Source: Heloderma charlesbogerti
Taxonomy: Eukaryota; Chordata; Lepidosauria; Squamata; Helodermatidae
Reading direction: 5' to 3'
DNA length: 64,000 bases
NCBI GenBank assembly: GCA_026122225.1
Contig: JANEZZ010000405.1
Location: 434,001 to 498,000 of the forward strand
Notes under the pieces: generated by a model
What the model was told of the DNA's origin: nothing
Databases searched by the model: none
What the model saw: the letters and a program-made list of their open reading frames with translations, nothing else
In this document: positions 11,087 to 21,383 of the stretch, piece by piece
Layout: each line of letters begins with the position of its first letter
Position numbering within the stretch: the stretch's first letter is position 1
Position numbers and translations under genes: made by a program

Positions 11087-11461
11087 GTGCTGCCATTTGC
11101 GTACACGCTTTTTTTTCCCTTCAAAGTCACCTGTGATAGGCTACATAAAGACTTACGTAGCCTATCATGGCTGACTTTGAAAATCTAGCCGTGATAGGCT
11201 ACGTAAATCGTTACGTAGCCTATCACGTGTTTGTTTGTTTTTACTTTACTTTTTTTATTTCGCGGCTGGGGAGATGGGGCGCTCCCCCCCGGCCTGAATT
11301 TCGGCAGTGAGGGATGGGGCGCCTCCCCCCTGGCCTGAATTTCAGCTGGGAGGGGCGGGGCGCCTCCCCCCCGCCAAGAACTTCGGAGGGAGAACCGAAG
11401 CGCCTCCCCCCCACCACAAAGCAAGCTGCGGGACCAGGTAAGGGACTTTCATCCATCCTTA
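11087..11461 (+). mobile_element. palindromic hAT MITE, right half
   Basis: It starts inside the GCCATTTGCGTACACGC hairpin arm and runs to the right terminus CATCCTTA. It contains TGATAGGCTACRTAAA hairpins at 11132-11168 and 11189-11225, the GC-rich CGGCCTGAATTTC repeats and a plus-strand donor-like CCAGGTAAGG near 11434. Compared with segment B, about 190 bp of host flank next to the left break are also gone, so the left half was lost by a deletion. Confidence 0.8.
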
Positions 11462-12139
11462 GTTTTCAAACCGTTTGTTTAGAACTGATGTGTTGAACTT
11501 CAGGCCCATGGGCCAAATGTGGCCAGCCTGGGATCCCTAATCCGGCGTTCTGAGGTGTCCAGAGGGCTCCACCCCATTTCCCTGGTTTCACCCCCTTTCC
11601 TCTGACCTTGTTTGGTTTTCCAGTGTTATCATAGTTTTCACGTATTCTGAAAGGTTGAAAAGCCTCTCCTAAGGTTTAGTTATTGCTAGTAAAGGCTCTA
11701 AACTAAAATATGTACCTTTAGTTCAGAAGTGGTTCCCTGCTGTGGCCATGTATTGTGAGCTGTGTTCTGGGGATGGGGGAAGAAACATTGGGAAATATGG
11801 CAGCTGCCTTGCAAGAGCTGGTTTTTTAAAAAAAAATTGTAAAAGAAGGATAGAGGGAAAGAAAGTGGGTTGCTGGTTGCTGGCTGATGGCAAAGGAAGG
11901 AACCATTTTAAACCATTGCAGTAAAAGTGTGTGGGGGTGGGGGAACCCAGAAATAATACTAAAAGGCATTCCAATTCCTCCCACTATGAATGATGTGGTG
12001 AATTTGGAGCAGTTGCAGTTCAGCACTACTTCCTTCATATAAGCAAGATGCCTTTTTAGAAAGAAAGATTTTTACCCTGTTGTAGAAAGCTATAAAAGAG
12101 GATGTGATTTCCCTGAAGCTATCCCAGCTGCAGCATTTG
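11462..12139. repeat. segment A: dispersed hAT-like repeat and an empty MITE site
   Basis: About 11490-11700 is a dispersed repeat (GGCCCATGGGCCAAATGTGGCC through TGAAAGGTTGAAA) that also occurs at 21110, 34420 and 59600. Positions 11752-11759 (ATTGTGAG) are the single-copy target of the MITE that sits at 21384 in segment B. The remainder is unclassified. Confidence 0.6.
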
Positions 12140-12147
12140 GCGCAGTC

Positions 12148-12569
12148 TGGGAATGTAAGAGGAATCCCTCCAGGGGGTGAAGTCTTCTGAGTGTGCCACA
12201 GCTCAGCCACCTGGACTCCAGCTTGCCAACCTGCAAGTTGTCAGGACTCAATCTGTGTGAGTCAGGCCAGCTCGCAGATTCCAGTTTTCTTTTCTCTCTC
12301 TCTAAAAATGTGACCGCAATTTGCGCATAACTAAGCACTTCATGGCCACAATTTGTGCAAATTATGGTAATTGTGGCTGCAATTTGCACAAGTTACACCA
12401 ATTGCAGCCCAAATGTGCATAACTTGCCAATTTGAGAGAGAGAGGAAAAAGCCCCAGACATTTCCTGGATTCTGGGAAAAATCCTGCGGCTCGGCTGGCA
12501 AATCCAAGCCAAGTCAGGAAATCCAACGAGCCCCTCAAAGGCTGGATTTCCCTGTGATGGACATACCTA
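12148..12569 (+). mobile_element. second hAT MITE subfamily (AGGAATCC type), older copy
   Basis: Left end TGGGAATGTAAGAGGAATCC and right end TGGATTTCCCTGTGATGG...ACATACCTA match the element at 22627 in segment B, at the same position. Flanks GCGCAGTC and GAGCCGTC are a decayed 8-bp duplication. Because A and B share it, it inserted before their duplication. Inside are CAATTTGCACAAGTTA-like degenerate repeats. Confidence 0.65.
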
Positions 12570-13670
12570 GAGCCGTCCCATGCCCCCAAAGGAGCAGAAG
12601 GGCTGGGGCACCCTGCTGCCAGAGAAAGAACATCCGGGCTCTTCCCTATAAACCTTCCAAGGCAGCTAAGACACAGAGAAGCTCATGGGCAGGACAAGGT
12701 GAGGAAGCAGTTAGCCCCAGCAGTCCGGAATCCCCTGGAGCTGCCCCAGCTGCAGCATTTGGAGCAGTCCCAGGGCTCAAGAAAGAGCTGGAGGGCTTTT
12801 CACTGCCAGAGAGGCAACTTCCAGCTCTCTCCCAGTAAGAATCTGCGGGACAGCCAAGAGCACTTGAGACGCGAATCACGACGGGAGCGGTGGAGCAACA
12901 GTGAACCCAGGACTGCAGTGGACAGGATGACTTACATTAGCTGTCCTGAAAGGAATAGATTACCAAGCCTTTGGTGGTCAGCCTCCACTCTGTTTTCAGC
13001 AGAATCGATCAGCTTGCCAGCAGAATGCTAAGTGACTTCATCTTTACTACGTCTTGGGGAACTAACCAGCATTAACAGCTAAGTTTAAAGCAAACTAATC
13101 CTTATGGTAACGAATTAACACTGAGTGTCCTTTGTTATCGTTGCGGAATGAATCCAGCTACTTTCTGTTCATCTTGTCCTTTGTTATGGTAAATTATTTA
13201 ACATTGATAACTGTGGATTAACATATTAACTACTAACATATTCAGCAGCTGTTTGAAGTTTGAAAATTGGTGTCAATTCTGGAAGACTTCTTTCCTTTTC
13301 CTTCCCCCTGTTTTCTCTCCCTCTTCTTCATCTTCCTGCCCTTCCCCCTCCTGATTTGGGTGTTTGTCTCTGTCTTGATTTGAAGTTTGAGATGATATTA
13401 TTATTATTATTATTAAACATAATAATAATATTATCTGAGTAGAACTAATAGTGGTTGCAGGAAGAACTGATTGTCAATTGAAATTTAGGGTTGTTTTCTC
13501 TGTAGACATCTGTGAGATGTTATTTGATTATTATTAGTCTTTTTTCTCTTATTCTTTATTCTGTTTATATTTTTCTCTTAATGTTTCATTATTTTTAATG
13601 CAAATGTATCCTGTAAGAGTGTCATTATAGTAATGATTAGTACAAACACTTGTGGGAGTTTTCCTGAAGG
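12570..13670. repeat. segment A, right part: unclassified, possibly LINE 5' region
   Basis: Closely similar to 22982-24355. A 25-bp motif (CCCAGCTGCAGCATTTGGAGC) appears at 12124 and again at 12749, so there is an old internal duplication of about 620 bp. A 155-codon frame at 12371-12838 and its counterpart in B have no recognisable domain. In B the segment runs into L1 ORF1-like sequence, so an L1 5' leader is one possibility. A short TTA repeat lies at about 13398-13415. Confidence 0.45.
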
Positions 13671-14017
13671 GAGTAAATAATGGAGGGGGCAAGCCTATGG
13701 GGATAGGCGGTCACATCTGAATTCAGAAGCGACCATCTTTCTAATGCAGGACGGGCAGAGCACAGAGGGGATCTTCTCCTCTGTGCTCTGGCTGCCCTGC
13801 ATTCATGGCTAGATGGCCGATTTTGGCTGTCTAACCATGGCACTTTGGGGGAGGGAGGCTGGACAACACATTGGAAGCATCTTCCCGGCCCTTCTGAGGT
13901 CTCCTCCCCATCTCTGGGAGCGCTTTAGCTGTGATAGGCTACATAACGGATCTCCTCCCCCCACCTGCGGAACCCAGCAGAGCCAGGTAAGCGGGGTTTC
14001 ATACACCCCTACTCAGT
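13671..14017. repeat. palindromic MITE fragments
   Basis: About 13753-13798 is an inverted repeat around GCAGAGCACAGAGG. About 13910-14012 is the right end of a palindromic MITE (TGTGATAGGCTACATAA, CCAGGTAAGC, TTTCATACACCCCTA). The pieces are too degraded for a target duplication to be seen. Confidence 0.5.
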
Positions 14018-14846
14018 GCAGCAGCAACATAGGTTGGAGGCTGGGGGGGGGGAGTGGTTCATAGAACTTCCATCTCTATCACCAGGAGACCACTCCACCT
14101 TGGAGCGGGCCTTGAGGGGTTGCACCTGGTGTTGAGCCATAGAGACAGATTGGGGATGCTGGTGGTGTATGCTGCTGCCCAGCATCCTCCCTGAGTGAGG
14201 TGGCGGAGGCAGTCGCAAGTGTGGTGTTGGAGGAACCCAGGACAGTGGTTCTGGGTGACTTCAACTTCCATGCTGAGGCTGTCTCCAGAGTTCCAGCTCA
14301 GGACTTCATGGCCCCCATGACAACCATGGGGGTGTCTCAGTATGTCATTGGCCCAAGATATGAAGCAGGGCACACCCTTGATTTGGTTTTTGCTCCAAGT
14401 TGTGAGATGGGTAGTCTGAAGATTGGGGGGCTCCAAGTAACCCCATTGACATGGTCAGACAATTTCCTGGTGAGATTTGAACTTACGGCATTACTCTCCT
14501 CCCGCGGGGGTGGGGGACCTATTTGGATGGTCCACCCCAGGAGACTGATGGAATCCAGTGGATTTCTGAATGCTCTTGGGGATTTTCCAGTGGAGATCCG
14601 GTGATCCAGCCGAGGCCCTGGCCTCACTGTGGAACAATGAGATGGGGAGGGCCACAGACTTGATTGCGCCTGAGTGCCCTCTCTGGCACTGTGGAGCCTG
14701 TTCTGCTCCCTGGTATACTGGGGATGAAACAGGCTGGAGATCAGCTAGAGCGCAAATGGTTCAAGACTCGAAGTGAAGATGACCGAGCATGCTCTAGAGT
14801 GCATAATTGTGCCTACTGCATGGCAGTGCAGGCAGCAAAGAAAGTT
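14018..14846 (+). mobile_element. L2-clade LINE: endonuclease domain remnant
   Basis: Plus-strand translation contains the apurinic-endonuclease-like motifs VVLGDFNFHAEAV, GHTLDLVFAP and WSDNFLVRFEL, in the order expected for the N-terminal endonuclease of an L2-type ORF2. These are followed by the linker before RT (RPRRLMES-like, KTRSEDDRA). Frameshifts at both ends show it is dead. It is cut at 14846/14847 by a MITE, and the same element resumes after 15475 in its RT domain with roughly a kilobase missing. Confidence 0.85.
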
Positions 14847-15475
14847 TAACTGTGATAGGCTATGTAAATATTTACATAGCCTATCGGCAAAGTAAAAAAA
14901 AAGTGTACGCAAATGGCAGTGGTTACGGCGGCTGCCATTTGCATTCGCTAGTTTTCACTGTTCTAGCCTACATAAATATTTACGTAGGCTAGAACAGCAA
15001 AAAATACCGAACACAAATGGCGGCCGCCATAGCCGCCGCCATTTGTGTATGCTGCGCCTGGCCGCGCCCGGCCAGGAGACCAGCCACCGCCGCCGCACCC
15101 GCCATTGCACCCGCCGCTGCACGCCCCGCGCCGCTGCCGCACCCACTGCAGCACCCCCACACTGAATCCACCGCCGCTGCACCTGCCACTGCCGCTGCCG
15201 CCACTGCCACACCCTTGTGCTGCCGCCACACCCGCCACTGCTGCACCCCACACTGCCGCACCCGCACCCGCCACCACCGCCGCTGAATCCGCTGCAGCCG
15301 CCGACAGAGCTGCCACCACTGCTGCTGCATCCGCCTCATCTGCCGCAGGTAAGTGCCACCCTGGGGGATTCCGCGGGGGGCCAGGGGGGCAGAAGGCTGT
15401 TCCGCCACGGATTCCGGGGGATTCTGTAGAATCCGGCCCCACTGGAATCTGTGGCGGAATTCTCTGCCATCCCTA
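14847..15475 (-). mobile_element. palindromic hAT MITE inside a LINE, one end lost
   Basis: The right border is the terminus GGAATTCTCTGCCATCCCTA. The left terminus is missing. It holds TGATAGGCTATGTAAATATTT hairpins at 14852-14887 and 14962-14998, ATGGCAGTGG and ATGGCGGCCGCCAT hairpins at 14909-14945 and 15013-15050, and a plus-strand CGCAGGTAAGTGCC donor-like site near 15346. Positions 15070-15340 are an expanded CCGCCGCACC-type minisatellite unique to this copy. It creates 178- and 159-codon frames that are not genes. Confidence 0.8.
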
Positions 15476-15958
15476 ATATGAAGCCACCGGGAGCTGTCGT
15501 TAGGGGATTTGGAGCTAAATGCCATCAGTATGCTGACGACACGCAGCTCTATCTCCCTGTGATATCTGAATCAGGAGAGGCTGTGCAAGTCCTGAATCAG
15601 TGCCTAGACTCAGTAATGGGCTGGATGAGGCTGAATCTGAATCTGAATAAACTGAAGCTGAATCCTGGCAAGATGGAAGCCCTGTGGGTGAGTGGTTCCG
15701 GGGTCCGGGAGATAGGCTCATTGCCTGTTCTGGATGGGGTTGCGCTCCCTCTCTAAGAGCAGGTCCATAGTCTGGGGGTACCCCTAGATCCATCATTGTC
15801 GCTGGAGGCCCAAGTGGTCATGGTGGCTTGGAGTGCCTTTTACTAGCTTCAGCTGGTTCACCAGCTCCAGCCTCTCCTGGACAGGGATAGCTTGACCACA
15901 GTGGTACAGGCATTAGTAACCTCAAGACTGGATTACTGCAGTGTGCTCTATGTGGGGC
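15476..15958 (+). mobile_element. L2-clade LINE: RT palm and thumb remnant
   Basis: YADDTQLYLPV (about 15527-15560) is the polymerase active-site motif. It is followed by WMRLNLNLNKLKLNPGKMEAL and, in other frames, LDYCSVLYVGL. This is the continuation of the element whose endonuclease lies at 14018-14846. It is truncated at 15958 by another MITE. Confidence 0.85.
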
Positions 15959-16410
15959 TAGGGATGGCGGAGAATTCCGCCACCGATTCCAGTGAGGCTG
16001 AATGCATTGGCATTTGGCCCCCTGGAATCCGTGGCAGAACAGCCTCCTTCCCCCCCCCGCGCGCCCCGCAGAATCCCCTGGGACACTTACCTGGGGCAGA
16101 TGCAGGGGCTTTGGCGGTGGCTTCGGTGGCGGGTGCGGCAGCGGTGGTGGTGTGGCAGCAGTGGTGGAAGGTGTGGCAGTGGGGGCGGAGCCGGATTTTT
16201 TTTTTAAATTAAGGCATTATTCTCACAGAATCGGGGCTTCCCCACAACGTTTTTTTTTTCTAATTCAGGCATGATCTTTGAAGATTTGAAGTTGTGAAGC
16301 TTCACAACTTTGAATCTTTGAAGATCATGCCTGAATTAGAAAAAAAAAACCAAAACATTGTGGAGAAGCCCAAATTCTGCAAGGATAACGCCTTAATTTT
16401 TTTAAAAAAC
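15959..16410 (+). mobile_element. hAT MITE left end joined to a 200-bp palindrome
   Basis: The left terminus TAGGGATGGCGGAGAATTCC is intact, with CACTTACCTGGGG near 16085. From about 16200 to 16405 there is an imperfect palindrome centred on GTTGTGAAGC/TTCACAAC at 16299/16300. It has no TACGTAAATATTTACGTA module, so it is a different insert from the other copies. No right terminus is found before unrelated sequence at about 16410. Confidence 0.65.
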
Positions 16411-16463
16411 ATCGTGAGTGGGGGATAGGAGGGGGTAAAACTTAATCTCATTTGAAGGGATAG

Positions 16464-16562
16464 AACAACCCCCTGCTCAGTGCAGGAAGCCTGATTCCCA
16501 GGCAGTCGCCCATCCAACTACTGACCGGGACCAACCCCGCTTAGCTTCCAAGATCAGACAAG
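16464..16562 (-). mobile_element. 5S-rRNA-derived fragment (SINE-type) after a CR1 scrap
   Basis: The minus-strand reading of 16491-16562 contains TCTGATCTTGGAAGCTAAGC and TTGGATGGGCGACTGCCTGG, the internal control region and 3' half of 5S rRNA with substitutions. Both flanks of a real 5S gene are absent. 5S-derived SINEs are known in vertebrates, including lizards. The 25 bp before it (CCCCCTGCTCAGTGCAGGAA) match a CR1 tail. Confidence 0.7.
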
Positions 16563-16843
16563 CACACACACATCCAGCCCTTTGCTTGTTGCTGAGGAAA
16601 CAGGGGCTGCTGAGGAAGCTATGTGATCAGTAGCCGGAAGAAGACATGGGGCCATCGAGAACTGTGATTGGACAGGAGGGAAATACAAACACCACCATAT
16701 ATGGAGAGGTGGGGGAGGGGACTATGACTGGATATGGTAGCGAAGGCGGAAAATCGGAAATACTGGGATATTAGGGTATTGAAAATCGGAAAAAAGGCGG
16801 AAATACTGGGATATTAGGGTATTGAAAGCGGGAGCACCGAAGT
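16563..16843. repeat. unclassified, with a short tandem duplication
   Basis: A unit of about 49 bp (CGGAAATACTGGGATATTAG) is repeated at about 16745-16828. Nothing else is recognised. Confidence 0.6.
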
Positions 16844-16851
16844 GGGAAATT

Positions 16852-17730
16852 TAGGGATGTACGAAAGTCACTTACCTTTCCACGGATTATGTTGATGGTG
16901 TGGGGGGAAGGCATTCCGTCCCTCCCCCCAGAATCCTCAATGGGGGGAGAGGCAATCCGTTCCTCCCGCCCGGAATCCTCCATGGCCGGCTGTGCTCCGC
17001 GGCAGCTCTGCGGAGCAGCCGGCCAGGCCCAGGCTAGAGCCATCCGCAGCCGGATTTCCGGCCGCAGAGGGCTCTGGGTAAAAAAAAACAACGCGTACGC
17101 AAATGGCGGTGGCTATGGCCGTTGCCATTTGCATTCCTTATTTTGGCCATCTTAGTCTATGTAAATATTTACGTAGACTATGACGGCGAAAATAAAGGGG
17201 AATGCAAATAGCGTAGCGGGCGCTATTTGCATCCCTTTTTGAGTCACCGTTTTAGCCTACATAAATATTTACATAGGCTAAAACGGCAAATCAAAAAGGG
17301 ACGCAAATAGTGCCCGCTACACTATTTGCGTTCCCCTTTATTTTCGCCATCATAGTCTACGTAAATATTTACGTAGACTAAGACGGCCAAAATAAGGAAC
17401 GCAAATGGCGGCGGCCTTAGCCGCCGCCATTTGCGTACGTGTTTTTTTTTTTTTACCCAGCCATGATAGGCTACATAAATCTTTACGCAGCCTATCATGT
17501 CTTGTAAAAAAAAAAACCCCCGACAAGACTGCAAATGGCGGCGGCGGCAGCCGGTCGGAAGACCAGCCGCTGCCGCCGGCACCGCCGCCCAGAACATCCG
17601 TCCCAGGTAAATCTCATCCTGGGGGGCATCCACGGGGGGGGGGGCAGGCCATTCCACCACATATTTCGGGGGTTGAGGCCAGTGCATTCGGCCTCATCAA
17701 GATCCGTGGCGGAATTCTCTGACATCCCTA
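16852..17730 (-). mobile_element. palindromic hAT MITE, complete (879 bp), nested-palindrome type
   Basis: It is flanked by a perfect 8-bp duplication GGGAAATT at 16844-16851 and 17731-17738. It is inverted relative to most copies. Its centre is a palindrome of about 370 bp (17080-17453, centre 17266/17267). Each arm contains smaller perfect or near-perfect palindromes of two alternating kinds: TACGTAAATATTTACGTA types and GCAAATGGCGGC or GCAAATAGCG types. Donor-like sites occur near both ends: CACTTACC at about 16870 and CCCAGGTAAAT at about 17603. There is no transposase. It is the best example of the family in the window. Confidence 0.9.
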
Positions 17731-17738
17731 GGGAAATT

Positions 17739-18190
17739 CTGGTTCCAATTCAAGGCAGGTACTGCTAGTGTGAAAGGCGGGCAGTGAAACCTCATTGGAA
17801 GCGAAAAAAGGTGGTAAGTGTAGATCCAGCCCAAGAGGGTCACAATGCTATTAAGATATGAAGGATAACAGCCATAAAACTAGGGATACTACCAATCAGG
17901 CAGGGATTCCTGAAATGAAAGACATCGGGTCTAACAGGTATAAATTGGATCACAAGTAGGAAAACTTTGAAACAATGGATCCATTTGTTACTGACATCTC
18001 TCTCACATGTTATGACAGTCACTGATGGTTTTATAGGGATGTTTTTGTAGCTAGAAATCCAGTTTAGTGACTAGAGGTTATAATCTTATTTACACATAAT
18101 TTTGATGTAGGTAAGACATGTAAGGATGTTCAACAAGTATAAAAGGCAGACCAATTGTCATAGATTTCAGTTCTTGCAGAGAGCACGCAT
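17739..18190 (+). repeat. dispersed repeat with TATA box (LTR-like), copy 2
   Basis: From about 17860 it matches 8430-8815, including TATAAAAGGCAGACC at 18140. Here the sequence continues past the cut point of copy 1 (GAGAGCACGCATTTTC), so this copy is longer. An LTR or a duplicated host segment would both fit. Confidence 0.45.
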
Positions 18191-19984
18191 TTTCTTTGCT
18201 TGATTTGGAAAGACTGGTAAGAAGCCTTAATAACTACGATGCTTTGCTCAACATAACTATTGTTCTTAGAATGTATTCCATGCTGTTTTGATTTATGTAT
18301 TTATCAGCCTCATATGGTTAGTTTTTATTCTGTAATAGTACTCTACCAGAGGTTAGTAAAAGACAAGAAAGGCAAAAGCTTGGTCTCAGGGAGTTGTTCC
18401 TGTAAAACAATCCTGGTACATTTATATCAGGATTGAACCCACATTTCCCAGTTGACACTTTGGGCTGGGGAAGACTGTGTGGGACCAGTTCCTTGTTGGT
18501 CTAGAGCAGGGTGCAGGACCTCTTCCAGCCTGAGGGCTGAATTCCATTTTGGAGAAGCTCTTGGGGGCCGCATTCCAGTGGCGGGTGGGGCTGAAGGCAT
18601 AAGGGGTGGGGCTAAAAATACCAGCATATTTTAGCTTCAAGCTGTTACTGCTAGTAACAAAACCTTAGGGGACACATGCAAACCTTTTAGAATGGGGAAA
18701 AACAGCACAAGAGCTGGGAAACCACCAAACAATCAGTGGTAGGGGTTCAGAGGTGGTGCCTGGGGAAGGGGAAACCCCAGAGGGCTGGATTTGTCCCCCA
18801 GCCACAAGGTTCTGCACCCCTGTTCTACAGCCAGCTACGTACAGAAATAGCATCTCCAAGAATTCCTGGGCAAAGGCATATTTGTCACAGCCTACAGATC
18901 TGTGGGACTACCAGGGCTTTGTACAACCAGAGAGAGCAAGCTGAGATTTCGACCTGCCGCCATCACTCCACTGAGTAATTTCCTTGTCTTCTCGAGAACC
19001 AGGCTGCTATTGCCTATACCCAGGCACTCCTGTATTTTCCCATGTGTAAACAGCAGAAGAATTTCACAATAGTTTGAAGAATTTCACAATAAAAGAAAAT
19101 AGTTTTTCTTGCCAATTCTATGCAAAAGCTGGGTCTCTTTGTGACCCCTGGCATGTCGTCTTAGCCTGCCAAGATGTAGCCTCCTCCCATGGTGTGGGTG
19201 TAGCCTGGATGGTCATTGGCCTTCACATACAGATGGGCAGCTGCCTTCTCCCTGGGTGTTACTTGTAAGAGGTTCAGCCCTCAACACCCAACTTGCCACT
19301 TGAAAGGGAGCTGCAAAGTGACACTGAGGAATAGCAAAACCCCATCAGGGAGGAAAAAAGGTGAGTCTGTAATGTACAGAAGGGTTAGGTGAGTTGGGTG
19401 TGCAAGAGAACTCAGAACACTTCAAAACAACCAACTGACTAGATCCAAAGTCACAGGGTCCAAAAATGGATGGGAATGGGGCAGGGGTCTTTGAGGAAGT
19501 GGTGGAAGAGCTGGCACAGGAATCAAAATTGGGAATACAGAAAAGACCAACCAAAATGCTCAAGGTGTAAGCGAAAAAAATCAGGATAATAAATCTAATA
19601 AAGTCGATCCCCCTTTTACTAGTGTCAGGCCTTTACATCCTGTATATGACTGGCTTAGAGAGGCTTGGACATATGTGGTTTTCTTGATGCTGAGTAGCAC
19701 TGAGTCATACTCAGAGAACACAGCTACTTTATACATAGATGCTTATAGATTAAATTTTAAAATGTTTATTAACATACGGCAAATATGTCTAAGACGATTC
19801 TAGAAAGAAATGATAATGTGGTACTTCGTGACAAAGTTTGTTGGGGCTGGGATCCTCAGCCCCAACAATCTCCTTCTAAGATGTAGATGTTAGGAGAAAT
19901 GTGTATGACTGATAAAAGTGGGATATGGGACTTTGGCAACAATCCTATAGCCAATCAGCCCAGAGTAAGCTGAATTCACCGAAG
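18191..19984. repeat. mixed unclassified DNA; related to 40.9-41.7 kb
   Basis: About 18495-18810 is a dispersed repeat also represented near 34640. About 19000-19420 resembles 40905-41240: both have CAGGCTGCYATTGCC, GGGCAGCTGCCTTCTCCCT and GGTGAGTCTGTAATG. That region lies just upstream of cholinesterase-like copy 3. No ORF has family features. Confidence 0.5.
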
Positions 19985-21383
19985 CCACGGCCCAGATTAT
20001 CTTTATTTGCTAAAAGAGTCCAAAGTGAGTAACTTGTGTTGTGCTCTGTGAGTTGTTGATCAGAGCAGGGTCAGATGTTGGCAGGCTGAAAATGTCAAAT
20101 GAAAAGATTCATTCCTATTCCTTTGATAGGCCAGTAGTTACGGGAAAAGAACAAAGTCTCCTGTTTATTGTACTTTCAGCTTTCATAGGAAAGGACCTAT
20201 TTCAACACATGCAGAAGGTGGATGGTAATGTTGATGGTTTACCCGCCTTCTCTTTTGTTTCCTTCTTTTGCCTTCTCCTGTTTCTTTAACTGTTGATGGT
20301 ATTTCTATTTCTCCAGCTTCATTGTGCCAGGAATGTCAGCGTAATTTTTGTTCCTTAACTTTTCTTGGTTGCTAATTTAGGATCTCAAAACATTATGTCA
20401 ATACCAATTTAATATTTTCAAAATACATGTATTTCTCTCCTAAGATATCACCAAAATGTTTGTTAGGAACATAAGAAGAGCTGTGCTGGATCAGACCACA
20501 GTCTGTCTAGTCCCGCATTCTGTTCACACAGTGGCCAACCAGTTGACCACAGGAGATCCACGAGAAAGACATGAGTGCACCCTCAAGCCCATGTTCCCCA
20601 ACAACTGGTGTACATTGGCATACTGCCTCTGATCCTGGAGGTAACATGAGCCATCAGAACAAGCAGCCATTGATAGCTTTATCCTCCATGAATTTCTCCC
20701 TTTCAAAGCCATCCAAATTGATGGTAGTGAATTCCAGGGTTTCGCTATGTGCTGTTAAACACACACACACACAACTTATGGTATCTCGGCTGGATTACGG
20801 TATGGGTGGGCAAGCTGGTGCTTTCTAGGTGGTTTGGAGTGAGACTCCTAAAAGCCCTTGCCAGCATGGCAAATGGTCAGGGATTATGGGAGTTGTAGTC
20901 CAAAATGTTTGGAAGGCACTAGGTTGCTGCTCCTTGGATTACTGCTATATATTCCTTTTAAAATATTACTTCCCCTCCCTTTGAAATATTTTCATTCTGC
21001 TCTTTCTCCCCCCCCCTTTATACATCTTCAGAGGCCCCATGTTGCTTAGTTAATAAACAGTAACCACAGATCGCGTTGGTAGTTTTTTTTTAACCGTTTG
21101 TTCAGAACCGACGTGTTGAACCTCAGGCCCATGGGCCAAATGTGGCCAGCCTGGGATCCTTAATCCGGCCTGCTGAGGTGACCAGAGGGCTCCACCCCAT
21201 TTCCCTGGTTTCACCCCCTTTCCTCTGACCTTGTTTGGTTTCCCACTATTTGCACAGTTTTCCCCCATTCTGAAAGCTTGAAATGCCTCTCTTAAGGTTT
21301 AGTTACTGCTAGTAAAGGCTGTAAACTAAAATATGTACTATTTTGTTTAGAAGTGGGTCCTTGCTGGAGCCACGTATTGTGAG

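Larger units (their letters stand above)
9855..13670. repeat. duplicated segment A (paralogue of 19985-24355)
   Basis: Colinear similarity to segment B runs from GATTATCTTTATTTGC at 9858 (19993 in B) to TTTTCCTGAAGGG at about 13660 (24337 in B). Shared landmarks in order are the LINE-tail repeat at 10611, AAACGCACACACACAC, GGCCAAATGTGGCCAGCC, AGCTATAAAAGAGGA, AGAGCCGTCCCATGCCCCC and GGGAACTAACCAGCATTAACAGC. A carries a SINE (10340-10590) and a partial MITE (11087-11461) that B lacks. B carries a full MITE (21384) that A lacks. It may be a segmental duplication or two copies of a long unclassified repeat. Confidence 0.75.

Noticed and set aside
12371..12838. 155-codon frame, with a related 150-codon frame at 22992-23444
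   Set aside because: Conserved only because the segments are duplicated. The two frames use different registers and start points and show no domain.
14989..15525. 178-codon minus-strand and 143- to 159-codon frames, Ala/Arg/Pro-rich
   Set aside because: They lie in the GC-rich minisatellite and arms of a MITE. Open frames exist on both strands from composition alone, with no domain.
16491..16562. Functional 5S rRNA gene
   Set aside because: Only part of the molecule is present, with substitutions in the internal promoter.
17095..17440. CRISPR-like row of repeated palindromes
   Set aside because: The repeats are alternating hairpins within one transposable element, without unique spacers of constant length, in eukaryotic DNA.
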